Below, one piece after another: positions 46,171 through 57,834 of a stretch of 64,000 nt of DNA (position 1 is its first letter; every line of letters starts with the position of its first letter). The position numbers and the translations under genes are program-made. The stretch comes from Hanleya hanleyi (lineage: Eukaryota > Mollusca > Polyplacophora > Lepidopleurida > Hanleyidae). Where the stretch lies: positions 1 through 64,000 of the forward strand of contig JAVTVY010039344.1 in assembly GCA_036873755.1 (NCBI GenBank). The letters run 5' to 3'. The notes beneath the pieces were generated by a model. The model saw nothing but the letters and a program-made list of their open reading frames with translations, was not told the DNA's origin and did not search any database.

Positions 46171-48342
46171 CTCACCAAAGTGGAGAGACCACACAAGACG
46201 CTGGGGTACCGGCAACGTACAAACAACATTCCTGGGCCGGAGTAATTGGGCTGTATTTGGCCAGTATAGCGCACAAGTGGAAGCCGATTGATGTTTTCTC
46301 CCCTATCAGACCGTCTTCAGTTCGCCCCCTTTTTTAAAAACCTTTTCACGTCACGACATGGATTTCTTTGAATTTTCTTTTCCCCACTTGAAAAGGACTT
46401 TTTCAAAACCAAATCTTACCAGAATGAATAAATCGCTAGGTCGATGTACACAAGAAGTGTATACGGATGAATCACTCCTTGACCCAAAAACGGACTCCTG
46501 CGTAAACAGGGCTTAGAAAAGTCAAATAACAGGATTTGTGATAAAAAAAAGGTATTTTTTTTTTTAAATATACGATTCCAAATCATTATGTCATACAATT
46601 GAAAGAATTTGTGTGCACCGTTGCATTAATTGGGGTATCATTTAAATATGAACAACTGAATTAAGTACAGAATGAAGATCGAAACAAACAAACAAAAGCT
46701 GATTTAAATAGTCTTGAAATAAAAAAAAGACGTTATAATTTCATATTTATATTCCGGATGATAGTTTGAATTAACGTAAACAAAGATAAAACGTCAATGA
46801 AAATCTTCTCCAAGCATGCATGTCGGGGGTTTGGCGCACGAAAGCTCTCACGGGTGGGCCGCGTTTTAAAACGGCAGTATTCTACCGGGGGTGAAGGGAG
46901 TTGGGGATAGAGTTTCACCATATGTACGCTGTAGGCTTCTTTTTACTGGAGCAATTCACGTACGTCATCCATCGGCAAAATAAATAGCATTGCTGGCGCT
47001 ATCGCCTCCAGTAGTTTATTCCAACGCATGGCCGACCTCTCCCTGTCCGCCTATAATGAACCTAGCATAGATATCCATCAAATATCTTACCACCGTATAT
47101 CCTGTGACCAGCTGTAGACTTATATATCAGAGGAACTACCTGGCTGCATGGAAATACATAGCTTTTTCGCGGAAGGAACTTGTAGGCCTACAGATGCGAT
47201 GGAAGTTCAAATTAAATTTTATTTCTAAAATCTGTGTACGGATTAAGAAACAGTCGTCGTAGGTCTATAGGCCTATAGCGGTTAACTTTCTTAGTCTTTT
47301 GTCAGACACAACGTATCTTAATGTATATCTCAAAAGTGGACTCCTGAAAAATGTCTGTAAAGCAACAAGTATACTGTTGCCCGTATAGTACATTGGCATA
47401 TATTTTGGGATCGATCCAGATCCGTCATATAGCCATGCTAAAGAGCAAAGATTGTGTTCGTGTAAGGTTTTCCGAATTACTCCCATCTCCTACATCCGCC
47501 GACAAAAACGATCGATTTGTTCAAGTTTGCTGCGATTTGTTCACACCAATAAGCCTCAACTAACTGACCAAATTGGCTCTGTCAAACTTTTATTTTGATA
47601 TTTTGTGTCATTTATTAGCTTTTACTATGTTTAGGAAATTACTACGCGACTGAGGCCATGTTTGTTGGGCAATCGGTGTTAACTATGAAAACACAGTTTA
47701 TATGTATGTTCGCTGTCACAGGGACAGATCAGTATTGTAATGAAAGTACTCAACAGTAGGCTGCTATTGTCTGGAACAGTAATGACGGTACAAGATCCAC
47801 TCGTTGCTTGGGACCAAGGTATTAAATGTACAGTATATACAAAATAACTTGTGTCCAAGAGAAAACTGATACATTTTAATTGGTTGTGAGGTAAGATACA
47901 AATACACTATAGCATGATCATTAATATAAAGTAAAAGAAAAAAAAATAAGAAAAAAGAAAAAAGCAGTAGTAACATTCAAGAAAACTGTGAATAGACAAG
48001 AAAAAGGTATTTTAGACACTTTTAGATCTTCGGATGTCTGTGAGACTCTCAATAGCCTGTCATCTTTAGCCATTAACTCTGTGATATAGTGATAGTCATC
48101 TTATACTAAATGGAATTTTTCAAGAAGCCGGCAGAACTGGAACCTGGAAGCCCTCACCATAGAGTTTATACGTCAAAGTGCTAACGTTTTGTGCTGTTCA
48201 TAGTGAACTAAGAACATAGTGACCAAGATGATCACGAAGGAAGATCGTATACAGATAACAACAAGTCATTATTTTTCATAAAAAAATGCAAATGACAAAC
48301 CTGTACCTGTGATCAGCACCCACAAATCTATCATTTTTCCCA
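46171..48342. other. intergenic sequence upstream of patched, nothing recognised
   Basis: A CpG-richer stretch at 46810-46920 contains a 62-codon minus-strand frame with no known domain. The rest is AT-rich with no supportable gene. Confidence 0.5.
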
Positions 48343-48425
48343 AATTTGACGGGGTGCAAGAAATTCACAGTGGCTTGATTAGCGGTGGGTGTCTTCGTCG
48401 ATGTTGTTAATAAAAATATTTTTTT
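48343..48425 (+). repeat. left arm of an inverted repeat that brackets the LTR retrotransposon
   Basis: Its complement (AATATTTTTATTAACAAC ... 'cgaagacac' ... 'gctaatcaag' ... 'cactgtgaat') reappears at about 57072-57158 directly after the 3' LTR, with roughly 85% identity. Confidence 0.7.
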
Positions 48426-48489
48426 CCACTCATTGCGGTGTATGAAAAGGTAGCAAATAATTATATTCTCGAGAAAAATGTATGTATAT

Positions 48490-49790
48490 TGTGAGGTGGC
48501 TATAAATATGTCTCTCATTAGTGCCAGTTACCATGATTACTGCCATTTACTGTCGTTGACACATTGTTAGCATGTCGTACTTCAGCCATGTTTACATCCA
48601 AAACAGCTGATCGCGAGTACTTCCGACTGCTGCCGATTGCATACGAAGTGCGGTCAATTTGGTTTTTATTTTTATTATAAGCTCATGTATTTAATTTCGT
48701 TGGGTGATTATACAGTTGTAGGTTCCACTGAATGAAGAAAAAGTATATTTGTGAAATGCGAACACGTGCCTTTGTGTTCTACAAGGCTGTCATATGACGA
48801 ACGCTGTCGTCATCTTTCGATCGAAGGAGACAGGTTGTGAAAATCCTTCAGGCGAACGTTTTGGTAGACTGGATGAGTCTCTATTTCATATGTACTATTA
48901 TTAATAATAAAATGATCTTTAATAAATAGAATGAGAAAAAAAAAATGAAAAAAAAAAAAATGATTTTTTTTTTTTTAAAATAGAGACTGGACGATTTGAT
49001 GGGTTTCGTCGTGTAAAGATTCCATCTGGAGGCGTGGTTAGTCTGGACGATTGACATGTTTTTACCTTCGGTCGCAATATTTGTATCAATTGCATTCTAA
49101 CGGCATATTGTGACGTCTCGGCAGTAACGTCATTCCCATTGTTGATGTCATGGTAGTAACGTCATTCTCATTGTTGACGTCACATGAACGCATTGCTTCC
49201 AGCGTGCGTATATGAACGAACCAATCAAATCCTTTGAGTTGGGGGCGGGGTCAGAATACGGAGTTTTCATTGGTGACAAAAAATGCACAGTATATTGTGC
49301 ATTTTTTCTTGCAAAGTTAGCTCCCTTGTGACGTTCCGTCCAGTCCCTGTTTCAAGCATTTCTTAATAGGCAGAGTTACTTCCTCTTCTTTCCCGTTTAA
49401 AATACATTATGAAACAGGGGCTGGATCCAGTCTAACGTTTTGGATGAGTTTACCATTTCGTTACGCTGTGTGAAGCCAGCTTGTTGTCACGGCGACGGCG
49501 ACGCTTCGTTGTGTGTTTCGTGGGTTGTAAGCAAAGCCACAACTCTCCAATTTCGTGGCATCTGTATGGAAGACTGGCCACATTGTTAGAGTATGGTGGA
49601 CCAGTGAGTAGTGGCTTCCCGGTAAAACTCCATTCTCGTGTTCATCTTTCACCCTGGTCAGACAGGGGATCAGTTACCCTCCCGGGTAAACACTGTACGC
49701 ATGGATTGAGTTGATGATCAATACATAGGAAGTCTTCACCACCATCCTGAGTTGTGTTGTTTTCTGTTGCTAAATTTTACCCCCGCCACA
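48490..49790 (+). repeat. 5' LTR, 1301 bp, carrying a MITE
   Basis: It matches 56063-57071. Removing the 570-bp insert and one copy of its 9-bp duplication leaves about 722 bp. A TATAAATATG word lies only 10 bp from the start. It ends in CACA, complementary to the opening TGTG. Confidence 0.9.
48865..49434. mobile_element. 570-bp MITE inside the 5' LTR
   Basis: The termini TAGACTGGAT and ATCCAGTCTA are exact for 10 bp, and the inverted similarity continues for about 30 bp (TTTCAT on both sides). ACGTTTTGG is duplicated at 48856-48864 and 49435-49443. A 9-bp duplication is typical of Mutator-like elements. There is no transposase. Internal GAGACTGGACG/CGTCCAGTCCC words suggest an older related copy nested inside. 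Confidence 0.8.
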
Positions 49791-49792
49791 TT

Positions 49793-49810
49793 TGGTGTCA
49801 GAAGTGGGAT
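49793..49810 (+). promoter_or_regulatory. primer binding site for tRNA-Leu
   Basis: TGGTGTCAGAAGTGGGAT starts two bases after the 5' LTR. It is complementary to the 3' end of animal tRNA-Leu(CAG), ...ATCCCACTTCTGACA plus CCA, as I recall that tRNA. Confidence 0.85.
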
Positions 49811-50168
49811 GCGTACAGTCTACACCCTGTCTGTGTGTCCCGTGTGCCGGTCTAGCTGGATGTGGACTTCAGTGCTGGAACTTTTGGACTATTTGGACTC
49901 TAGTCCGTGTGTGTCGTCTGCTGTGAAGTCGAAGTAGTTTTCATTGAACATTGGGATGCATCGATGAACTGCGATCCAGAATTGATTGACTTGTAAATCT
50001 AATATTATTTTGGTCAGATTGATTGGAATTTTATGATATGTATGCTGCATGTTATATTGTACAGATCACATTGCTAAACGTTGCAACTACAACTTTCATT
50101 ATGCAATGTTAGAGAGTTGGTTATTTTAGCGATTTACTGTCTCACTCCTCACCCCGTTACACATTGTC

Positions 50169-51133
50169 ATGGCAACCATTGAAGAAACACGCGAGGCACT
50201 GCCAAAGGCACTTGCGGAGATAGAGAGAAGTTACAACATGAACTGTCGGAAAAAGAGGCCGCTGAGGCAAAAACAGAAGCTGCCCACTTACATGAGAAAC
50301 TTGCCAGAGGTGACACTGCTCCTGCCCCTGCAGATGAACGCCTCGTATACGTGTCATTGGCAAGCAAGCTTGATAGATTTCGCGACAAACCGGATAAAGC
50401 TTCTGAGCCGACTATTCAAGAATGGGTGGCAGATGTTCGTGGCCAGCTGGCGACAAGGAAGTTGAATCGCAGACAGCAAGCTGCATTTGTCGTGGAACAT
50501 TTGTCTGGGGAAGCACGTCAGGAAGTCCTGGGGCGAGGGGATGATATAGTTTGGGATGCTGAAATGGTGTTTGGTGTTCTCAAGGTTTTTGGTGATGGCA
50601 ACACGTTGCCTCAACTTCAGCAGAAGTTCTTTGCCTACCAACGGCAGGAAGGTGAAGATTTATTAAATTGTTTACTTACGCTGGTAGAACTTTATGACAG
50701 GATCGTGGTTTTATATCCATCTTTTAAGGACTGTCGTAAAAGCACGCTCAAGGGACGATTAGCTGAAGCTGTGCGCGATGAGAGTTTGTGCCGTGAAATT
50801 CGTCGCCTGAACAAAGAATCAGATGAATTGGACTACTTTGAGATGCGCGGTAGAGCACATGCAACAGTGGCTCGGTGCGACTGGGAAGAAGCAGCTAGTC
50901 AAAGCAAAGAAAATAACATTCCAGGAGATCACCAGCAGTGATGATGATCTGTTAACCGAGGTGAAGAAGCAATGGCAACAACTTGCCTCACAACAGCAAC
51001 AAATTGAGAAGCTTCTACAAGAACTTCAAACAAACGGGGTGCAGCCAGACAAAAGCAGGCATACCGAGCCCGGATCAACATTTCTCGACGATGTTGGGAG
51101 TGTGGTCCGGGGGATCACATGAGGAGAGACTGC
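50169..51133 (+). pseudogene. gag of the LTR retrotransposon, frameshifted
   Basis: Gag packages the retroelement RNA. The capsid-like part reads in one frame from 50351 to 50941 (196 codons, with TIQEWVADVRGQLATRKLNR and a conserved-looking YQRQEGEDLLNCL). The N-terminus (from the ATG at 50169) and the C-terminal Gln-rich coiled segment (about 50935-51080) lie in another frame. A CCHC zinc knuckle, CWECGPGDHMRRDC (51092-51133), is back in the first frame. Thus at least two frameshifts are present. Confidence 0.85.
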
Positions 51134-51189
51134 CCTACATACAATGGTGACCGACCACAATTGGATGTCACAACCGGCGAAGCGTTAAA

Positions 51190-52560
51190 CTAGAGACACC
51201 CGTCATGCGATTGCATGGGGTGTTCATGCTGTTTTGAAAAGTGACACTCTCTGAACCAGACGTTCATATTTTATTTCAGATGAAAGTTGAAGTGTATCTT
51301 GGATGAAATGTATCAATGTGTAAAGTATATTTAATATCTTTCACAAATATATGGTAATTGTGCGTATTTTTCACGTAGTTTTAGCACTGGTACGGTTTTG
51401 GTATTTTCAACATTTTGGGGTTGAGGCTAGTGTGCTGGAGTGTATAAAAGCGTGAACTCTGAGAATTTCTGTGACTTGCTCTGGTGAGCCAGACAAGCCC
51501 ACACCTCCTGAACAGAGGGCTCCTGGGACGGGACAAACATCTGAGGAATGCTGAAATATGGGAAGGAGCTACAGATGCCAATGCTGATAATGTTACAGTG
51601 TCTTGGCTTCATTCTTCTGCGTTGACTCTCTGAAATACTTGGAACACTGTAAAGTGTACTCCAACAAATCATGGGGTTACTGTCAAACGGAAATAAATAA
51701 GACTTATACCTATTATCTTTTGCTCACCCAAGATATCTTTGGCTCATCCAAGAAAACATGGACATCCAAGAAAACATGGACATCCAAGAAAACATGAACA
51801 CCCAACATAGACTGTTGAAACATTAGTGGGATGAACACCCCATGCGATCACATCAGATTACAGTACCCCCAAACAATCACATCGGATTACAGTACCCCAT
51901 GCAATCACATCGAATTACAGTACCCCATGCAATCACATCGGATTACAGTACCCCATGATATCACATCGGATTACAGTACCCGATGCAATCACATCGGAAT
52001 ACAGTATTCAACTGCAGCCACTCTTCACTTAACAATAGTGCGTGAACACCCCATGCAATCGCATCGGGTTACAGTATTTTACTGCAGCCACCCTTCATCT
52101 AACAGTAGTGTGCATGAACACCCCATGCAATCACATCGGGCTACAGTATTCAACGACAGCTGCTTGTAATGGATGCAAGTGGAACTCATTGGAATGATTG
52201 TATGTTACAACAGTATTCGACTACAGCCATCCCGTTTAGTTTTATGCACTCCAGCAAGTCTCCACCCTATGGAAGCATAGTAATTCTTCTTTATTGGTCA
52301 TAATTAGATTATGCAAAGCAAATCTGAACTGAAGGACATGTTACTATATGAATAAAAGAAGAGTTTATTTATCCTGGGAAATCGGTCTTGAGTTCTTGTT
52401 TCTTATTGTGTTGCTTCCCGGTCTCCAATGTTAGAGGTTCAACATGTGACAGCATAGGGGGTGTTATTTAGCTAAGTTGATGATCCGTTCAACAACCCTA
52501 AGTTTTCGTATGTTAACTGCTGAAGTATATCTGCTGTAATTGGACTCACTGAAGCTTAGC
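51190..52560. mobile_element. foreign insert between gag and pol
   Basis: Coding similarity stops shortly after the zinc knuckle and resumes at about 52584; the aspartic protease motif expected here is not found. The insert contains a TATAAAAG (about 51440), a polyadenylation-like AATAAA (about 52351) and tandem repeats. It might be a solo LTR: TGTTCATGC at 51221 and GTTCAACA ending at 52443 would be plausible termini. This is not established, and the limits are approximate. Confidence 0.45.
51836..52160. repeat. 28-bp satellite-like repeats with ATCACATCGGATTACAGTA
   Basis: Six copies of a 28-bp unit CCCCATGCAATCACATCG + GATTACAGTA run to about 52004. Then come two longer units of about 75-80 bp combining 'gaacaccccatgcaatc', 'ttacagtatt' and 'tgcagccac'. 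The word GAACACCCCATGCAATCGCA appears inverted at about 51207-51226, near the left edge of the insert. An 18-bp repeat ACATCCAAGAAAACATGG (about 51752-51800) precedes the array. Confidence 0.85.
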
Positions 52561-52583
52561 GACAGCTTTATCGCTACAATATT

Positions 52584-53182
52584 TTGAACTGTATATTTGA
52601 AACATTGAGAGAATCTGATGGGCCAAATTCCTTGCAAAAACTGGTGCAGGAGTCTCGGTCAACATGGGCAATCGTGCTTGCCCTTCACAGTGAAATGTCA
52701 GTGACTGACGCTGATGAGTGTAAAGATACTTTGTACAGGATTCGGGCTGCAGGAAGGAAACCTGTTAGGATTCCAAGTCGGACTTTTGTAGTAGTGGATG
52801 GGACAACAAGAGCTGCCAATCCAGGATGCAAGTACGAGGCCCTACTTGAACATTCAGAATCACATGTTGGCCCACTCCCCAGACGTTTGGCGCTGGGTCC
52901 TGCATACCTTACTGTTGGCCATAGTGGCCGTGTACCTGTACAAATAGCCAATTTCGGCGATTCGGATGTTTACCTACAGCTTAGGACTATGATCGGTGTG
53001 CTGAGGAACTGTGATGTAGACCCTGAAATTGAAGTCGATCAAGTCAATGACTGTGAAGTGGTAATCAATGAAATATCTGCCGAATGTAGAACATCTACAC
53101 TCGCGCAAGAAGTGATCTCTAAGGTTAACTTTGGAGGAGGATTGGATGCAGATCAACAACAGCAAGTGGAAGCTCTTCTGTA
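52584..53182 (+). pseudogene. pol fragment between protease and reverse transcriptase
   Basis: A 199-codon frame with VRIPSRTFVVVDG and LALGPAYLTVGHSGRVPVQI, a segment typical of gypsy-type polyproteins just before the reverse transcriptase. The protease active site itself (D-S/T-G) is not in this frame. A TAG ends it at about 53182, and the reading continues beyond in related sense. The ATG is unlikely to be a real start. Confidence 0.75.
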
Positions 53183-53184
53183 GC

Positions 53185-53900
53185 AAAATTCTGAGGTATT
53201 TAGTGCTTCGGAAGATGACATTGGGTGCTGCAATGAGGTGACTCATCGTATCCTGTTAGAGGATAATGTTCCTGTTCGAGTACTCCATCGGCGTGTACCC
53301 CCTCATCAATGGGGAGAGGTACGTGACTATTTGAAGGCAGCATTGAACAAGAAGTCATCAGGGAATCAACGAGTCCTTTTGCGTCTCCAGTCGTCTTAGT
53401 CCGGAAAAATGACAACAGTTTACGTCTGTGTGTAGACTACCGCGCTCTGAACCGAAAGACCCGCAAGGATGCATCTCCACTCCCTAGGATAGAGGAGGCT
53501 CTACAGGGTGTTACGGGGAGCGAAGTATTTCTGTAGCCTTGACTTAGCACATGGTTTTCACCAAGTACCAGTTGCACTAGAGGATGTCGAGAAGACAGCT
53601 TTTAGAGTCGGTACCGGGGGATTATTTGAGTTTTAACTATGCCATTCGGATTATGTAACGCGCCAGCGACATTCATGCGTCTCACGGACAAGGTACTCGG
53701 TGATGAAAACTTCTAAACAGTCCTAATTTACCTGGATGACATACTGGTTTCGGTACGACCTTTAAAGAAACCCTCAGTAGGCTGGACATGGTTTTGACGC
53801 GGCTAATAAAATACAACCTCAAAATGAAACCCAAGAAGTGTAAGATATCTCACCGGATTCGGAGAAAACAAATGCTGTACGAGATTGGGAGATTCCGATA
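53185..53900 (+). pseudogene. reverse transcriptase, multiply interrupted
   Basis: Recognisable in pieces: VLVRKNDNSLRLCVDYRALN (from about 53390), SLDLAHGFHQVPVALED, TMPFGLCNAPATFMRLTDKV and the catalytic YLDD (53729-53740). At least three in-frame stops and several frameshifts separate these pieces, and about 100 residues at the end (connection to RNase H) are shortened. The enzyme is dead. Confidence 0.9.
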
Positions 53901-54013
53901 CAGTTTCCTCACCATGCACTGCTCACTGGAGCCAAGACCAAGAGAAAAGGCAAAGCTGAAAGGATAACAGAAATCAGAGACTCAAGACCTTTCGTGGAAC
54001 GCTGGATTAATGA

Positions 54014-55882
54014 ATGAACGCTAGCATTCAAGGAGCTGAAAGCCAGGTTGTGCAGTCCACCCGTACTAGGCCACCCAGACTTCAGCGCGCCCTCATCTTA
54101 GAGATCGGCGCTAGCTTGAAGGGCTTGGGTGCAGTTCTCTCTCAACGACAAGGAGACCAGACAGTCGTCATAGCCTATGGTAGCAGAGGTCTCCGGAACA
54201 ACGAAAAGGCGATGAAAAACTACAGCAGCCGCAAACTGGAGCTGCTGGCTCTGAAATGGGGTGTCACAGAAAAATTCCGGGACGTGCTTTTGGGCGCAGA
54301 GTTCATTATCTTCACTGACAACAATCCTCTCAGCTATTTGAACACAACAGTTAAGTTTGGCGCCACAGAGTCAAGGTGGGCTACGGAGCTCGCTCAGTAC
54401 CAGTTTACAATTAAGTATCGCTCTGGAAGAAGCAACAGGAACGCTGATGCCGTAAGCAGAAAAGTAGAGCAGTCTGAAGCATGCCAGTTAGAGGAACTTG
54501 TTACCAACCCTGCTCTGCTGCAAATGTTGACCCAAGTTCCGGCTGAAATTGGAAAGAAGTTCCGTGAGACTACAGCTGAGGTATGGCTTAAGGAGGTACA
54601 GACGCCTTCAGAGCAGACAGCCCCTGTGTGTGTTTCAGCTTTCCCTACAATTGTGCCGTCTGAAATGGACAAACTCCAGCGAGCTGATCCAACTGTTAAG
54701 CGACTCCGTTATTATTGGGACAAACAACGTCAACCTACTCCCGCCGAGCTAAACACGGAACCGAAGTCAGTGCGGAAAATCCTCCGGTCATGGGAGCGTG
54801 TTGCGGTGAAGTCGGGTATCCTTTATCGTAAGTGCAATCTCCTTGGTAAGGTGGTGCACCAGCTGATCTTGTCATTATCCTTGAGGAAGCAAGTGTTGAC
54901 AGAAGTTCACGACAAGTCTGGACATCAGGGCGCTGATCGCACATATGGACTTCTGCAGATGAGGTGCTACTGGATAGGGATGGAGACGGATGCGCGAAAC
55001 CATTGCACTACTTGTTCGAGATGTGCGATGTCCAAGTTAGGCAAAAGTGTTACACCTACGCTGGGATCTCTCATTGTAAAGAAGCCACTGGAAGTGCTTG
55101 CAATTGATTACACGGTTCTCGAGAAATCCTGTGGCATGGAAAATGTCCTAGTCATGGCTGATGTATTTACAAAATATACTCAGGCAGTAGCCACTGTCGA
55201 CCGAAAGGCAACCACAGTAGCGAGACTGCTAATTAAGGATTGGTTTGTGAGGTTCGGCGTACCCTTGCGTATACATAGTGTTAGTGATCGAAACTTCGAA
55301 GCAGATGTTATCAGAGAGCTTTGTTCGATATATGATGTTTCTAGAAGCAAAACTATCCCATATCATCCCCAGGGAAATGGCTCCTGCGAGCGTTTCAATA
55401 GGACTACGCATGATCTCCTCAGATCCTTGTCTCCAGCAAAGAAACGAGTGTGGCCCAAATACCTGGCCGAGGTGGTGTACGCTTATAATTGCACTCCCCA
55501 TGCATCAACCAGCTACTCTCCATACTACCTCTTTTTCGGACGAGATCCTAGACTTCCTGTAGATAACTTGTTGGGACTTAACGAAGGCGAGGAGTACGAC
55601 AGTATTGTCACAGGTCATTATCTGCGACTGAAAGAGGCTTTCCATTTGGCTTCATCAAAGACGGAAAAGGAGGCACTGAGACGCCAGAAGCTACATGATC
55701 GACGTGCACAGGAGGCAAGCCTGCCCATTGGTGTTCGGGTCTTCGGTGACAGAGGTTACCGGAGTCGACATAAAATCCAAGATGTGGAACAGCATGAACT
55801 GCCACGAAGGACAACTAGGTCAACAGCAGGCCAGCATAGGAATGTGTATCATGAACCTAGGTCAGCTCAGTTGGAGGAGTAG
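54014..55882 (+). pseudogene. RNase H and integrase of the LTR retrotransposon
   Basis: One open frame of 622 codons. RNase H covers about residues 26-150: the catalytic acidic positions E76, D102 and D145 are visible, but the first catalytic Asp of the usual TDAS motif reads IGAS (residue 32 is Gly). The integrase zinc domain lies at about 299-337 (H299, H304, CTTCSRC). The core has D364, D425 (SDRNFEAD) and E459 (CERFNR). A C-terminal tail of about 110 residues follows. The frame has no stop, in contrast to the wrecked reverse transcriptase. The first Met lies outside any true start, because this was part of a polyprotein. Confidence 0.92.
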
Positions 55883-56049
55883 CATTGTGTAGAGTTAATA
55901 GATGCGAAGATCCTTGCAGATGTTAGTCAGACCCAACTTTTGATGATGCGGATGCTGTCCAAGATGAATCCGCAGTAGATATTTTTAGCATGTTTTACTG
56001 ACAGTTGTCATTATTGTATATATTGTCGTTTGTCGAGGCGCCAAACTCA

Positions 56050-56062
56050 CAGCAGGGAAGTG
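56050..56062 (+). promoter_or_regulatory. polypurine tract
   Basis: AGCAGGGAAG then TG abuts the 3' LTR. It is purine-rich and in the correct place to prime plus-strand synthesis. Confidence 0.65.
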
Positions 56063-57071
56063 TGTGAGGTGGCTATAAATATGTCTCTCATTAGTGCCAA
56101 TTACCATGATTACTGCCATTTACTGTCGTTGACACATTGTTAGCATGTCGTACTTATGTTTACATCCAAAACAGCTGATCGCGAGTACTTCCGACTGCTG
56201 TCGATTGCATACGAAGTACAGTCCATTTGGCATTCAGTGGTTATTTTATTATAAGCTCATGTTTTAATTTCTTTGGGTGATCAGACAGTTGTAGGTTCCA
56301 CTGAGTGAAGAAAATGTATATTTGTGAAATGCGAACACGTGCGTTTGTGTTCTACTAGGCTGTCATGTGAGGAACGCTGTCGCCATCTTTCGATCGAAGG
56401 AAACAGGTTGTGAAAATCCTTCAGGCGAGCGTTTTGAATGAGTTTGCCATTTCGTGACGCTGTGTGAATCCAGCTTGTTGTCATGGCGACGGCGATGCTT
56501 CGTTGTGTGTTTCCTGGGTTGTAAGCAAAGCCACAACTCTCCAATTGCGCGGCATCTGTATGGAAGACTGGCCACATTGTTAGAGTAAGGTGGACCACTA
56601 GTGGCTTCCTGGTAAAACTCCATTCTCGTGTTCATCTTGTACCCTGGTCAGACAGGGGATCAGTTACCCTCCCGGGTAAACACTGGAAACATTATGAAAC
56701 AGGGGCTGGATCCAGTCTAACGTTTTGGATGAGTTTACCATTTCGTTACGCTGTGTGAAGCCAGCTTGTTGTCACGGCGACGGCGACGCTTCGTTGTGTG
56801 TTTCGTGTGTTGTAAGCAAAGCCACAACTCTCCAATTTCGTGGCATCTGTATGGAAGACTGGCCACATTGTTAGAGTATGGTGGACCAGTAGTGGCTTCC
56901 TGGTAAAACTCCATTCTCGTGTTCATCTTGTACCCTGGTCAGACAGGGGATCAGTTACCCTCCCGGGTAAACACTGTACGCATGGGTTGAGTTGATGATC
57001 AATACATAGCAAGTCTTCACCACCATCCTGAGTTGTGTTGTTTTCTGTTGCTAAATTTTACCCCCGCCACA
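56063..57071 (+). repeat. 3' LTR, 1009 bp, with internal partial duplication
   Basis: The first part (56063-56430) matches the 5' LTR up to the MITE site. Then come a copy of the second half without the MITE (56431-56684), about 31 bp of MITE right end (56689-56719), the 9-bp ACGTTTTGG, and a second copy of the second half (56729-57071). The second copy is more like the 5' LTR than the first one. Confidence 0.85.
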
Positions 57072-57158
57072 ATATTTTTATTAACAACAACAACATCGGC
57101 GAAGACACTCACTGCTAATCAAGGCACTGTGAATAAATTGCACCCCTCAGATCAAGAG
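57072..57158 (-). repeat. right arm of the inverted repeat that brackets the LTR retrotransposon
   Basis: This is the partner of 48343-48425. The retrotransposon appears to have inserted into the loop of an existing palindrome: about 64 bp of loop remains on the left and none on the right. Confidence 0.7.
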
Positions 57159-57584
57159 TACAATTTGCACTTCTCGAAATCGCACCCGTCAGATTCCCGA
57201 CGAATGCAATTTGCACATGGGCGCTGGATCCCAGATGTCTGGTTATATAGTGTATTTACTGGCGACGTTCGAACCAGAAATGCATTTATCAGTTTCGGTT
57301 TTCACCTTTCCATTGATACCTTGGTCAGCTCTATTAAGATCAGCATGCTCAAGTTTGCAGCAAACCTCTATGACAATTTCCCAGCCAAATCGTCTCGATC
57401 CGTCCTCCAATATCTCCAATATTCCACGGATTGAACGTAATCAAATGGCCATGATTTTATTATTGTCTAAGAACTGTCAAACTTTGTCGCAAATTAGCGG
57501 GTAACTCGCAGTTAGCTGTAGGCTCCATCGCTTCAACAATCAACAGTCTCATTGGACGGAATATTATACAGACTATATGGAAGT
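57159..57584. other. non-coding, nothing recognised
   Basis: The GCACCCCTCAGAT, GCACCCGTCAGAT and AATTTGCAC words recur a few times at 57139-57220. No gene is seen. Confidence 0.45.
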
Positions 57585-57780
57585 GCTTGTAATATTATAG
57601 CCAATCACGAAGATTTCACAGTGAAACATATTCTTATCGACTGTAAAGATTTTTAGATTGCAAGAGATTCTTTTTATCGAGCAGCTACTTTAGAAGATTT
57701 TTTTAGTCGGATGAAAGAAGACTGTATCTTAGGTTATTTGAGAGGAATCGTTTTTTTTTATAAGTTTCAATGTGTGTATG
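57585..57780 (+). pseudogene. C-terminal fragment of a LINE reverse transcriptase
   Basis: The frame reads VKHILIDCKDF, a TAG, then SFYRAATLEDFFSRM and GYLRGIVFFYKF. This resembles the conserved end of many non-LTR retrotransposon proteins (T-V-x-H-I-L-x-x-C, then the FL+xIG(L/F)xxx(L/I) helix). No tail was identified. A different family from the LINE at 8.6-10.5 kb. Confidence 0.55.
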
Positions 57781-57834
57781 TTTTGATGTATTGGATTACT
57801 AAGTTATTAACTTGAATATATATATTTTTATCAT

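Larger units (their letters stand above)
48490..57071 (+). mobile_element. Ty3/gypsy-type LTR retrotransposon, broken
   Basis: An 8.6-kb element in the order LTR, primer binding site, gag, (foreign insert), pol with protease-linker, reverse transcriptase, RNase H and integrase, polypurine tract, LTR. Integrase after RNase H is the Ty3/gypsy order. LTRs begin TGTGAGGTGG and end CCGCCACA. ATAT flanks both ends (48486-48489 and 57072-57075), a possible 4-bp target duplication, though weak in AT-rich DNA. There is no envelope-like frame after the integrase. Multiple frameshifts and stops make it non-autonomous. The two LTRs have been rearranged differently. Confidence 0.9.

Noticed and set aside
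50169..50465. A separate 98-codon gene starting at the ATG at 50169
   Set aside because: It is the N-terminal part of gag, shifted out of frame; its downstream half is a shadow of the gag frame.
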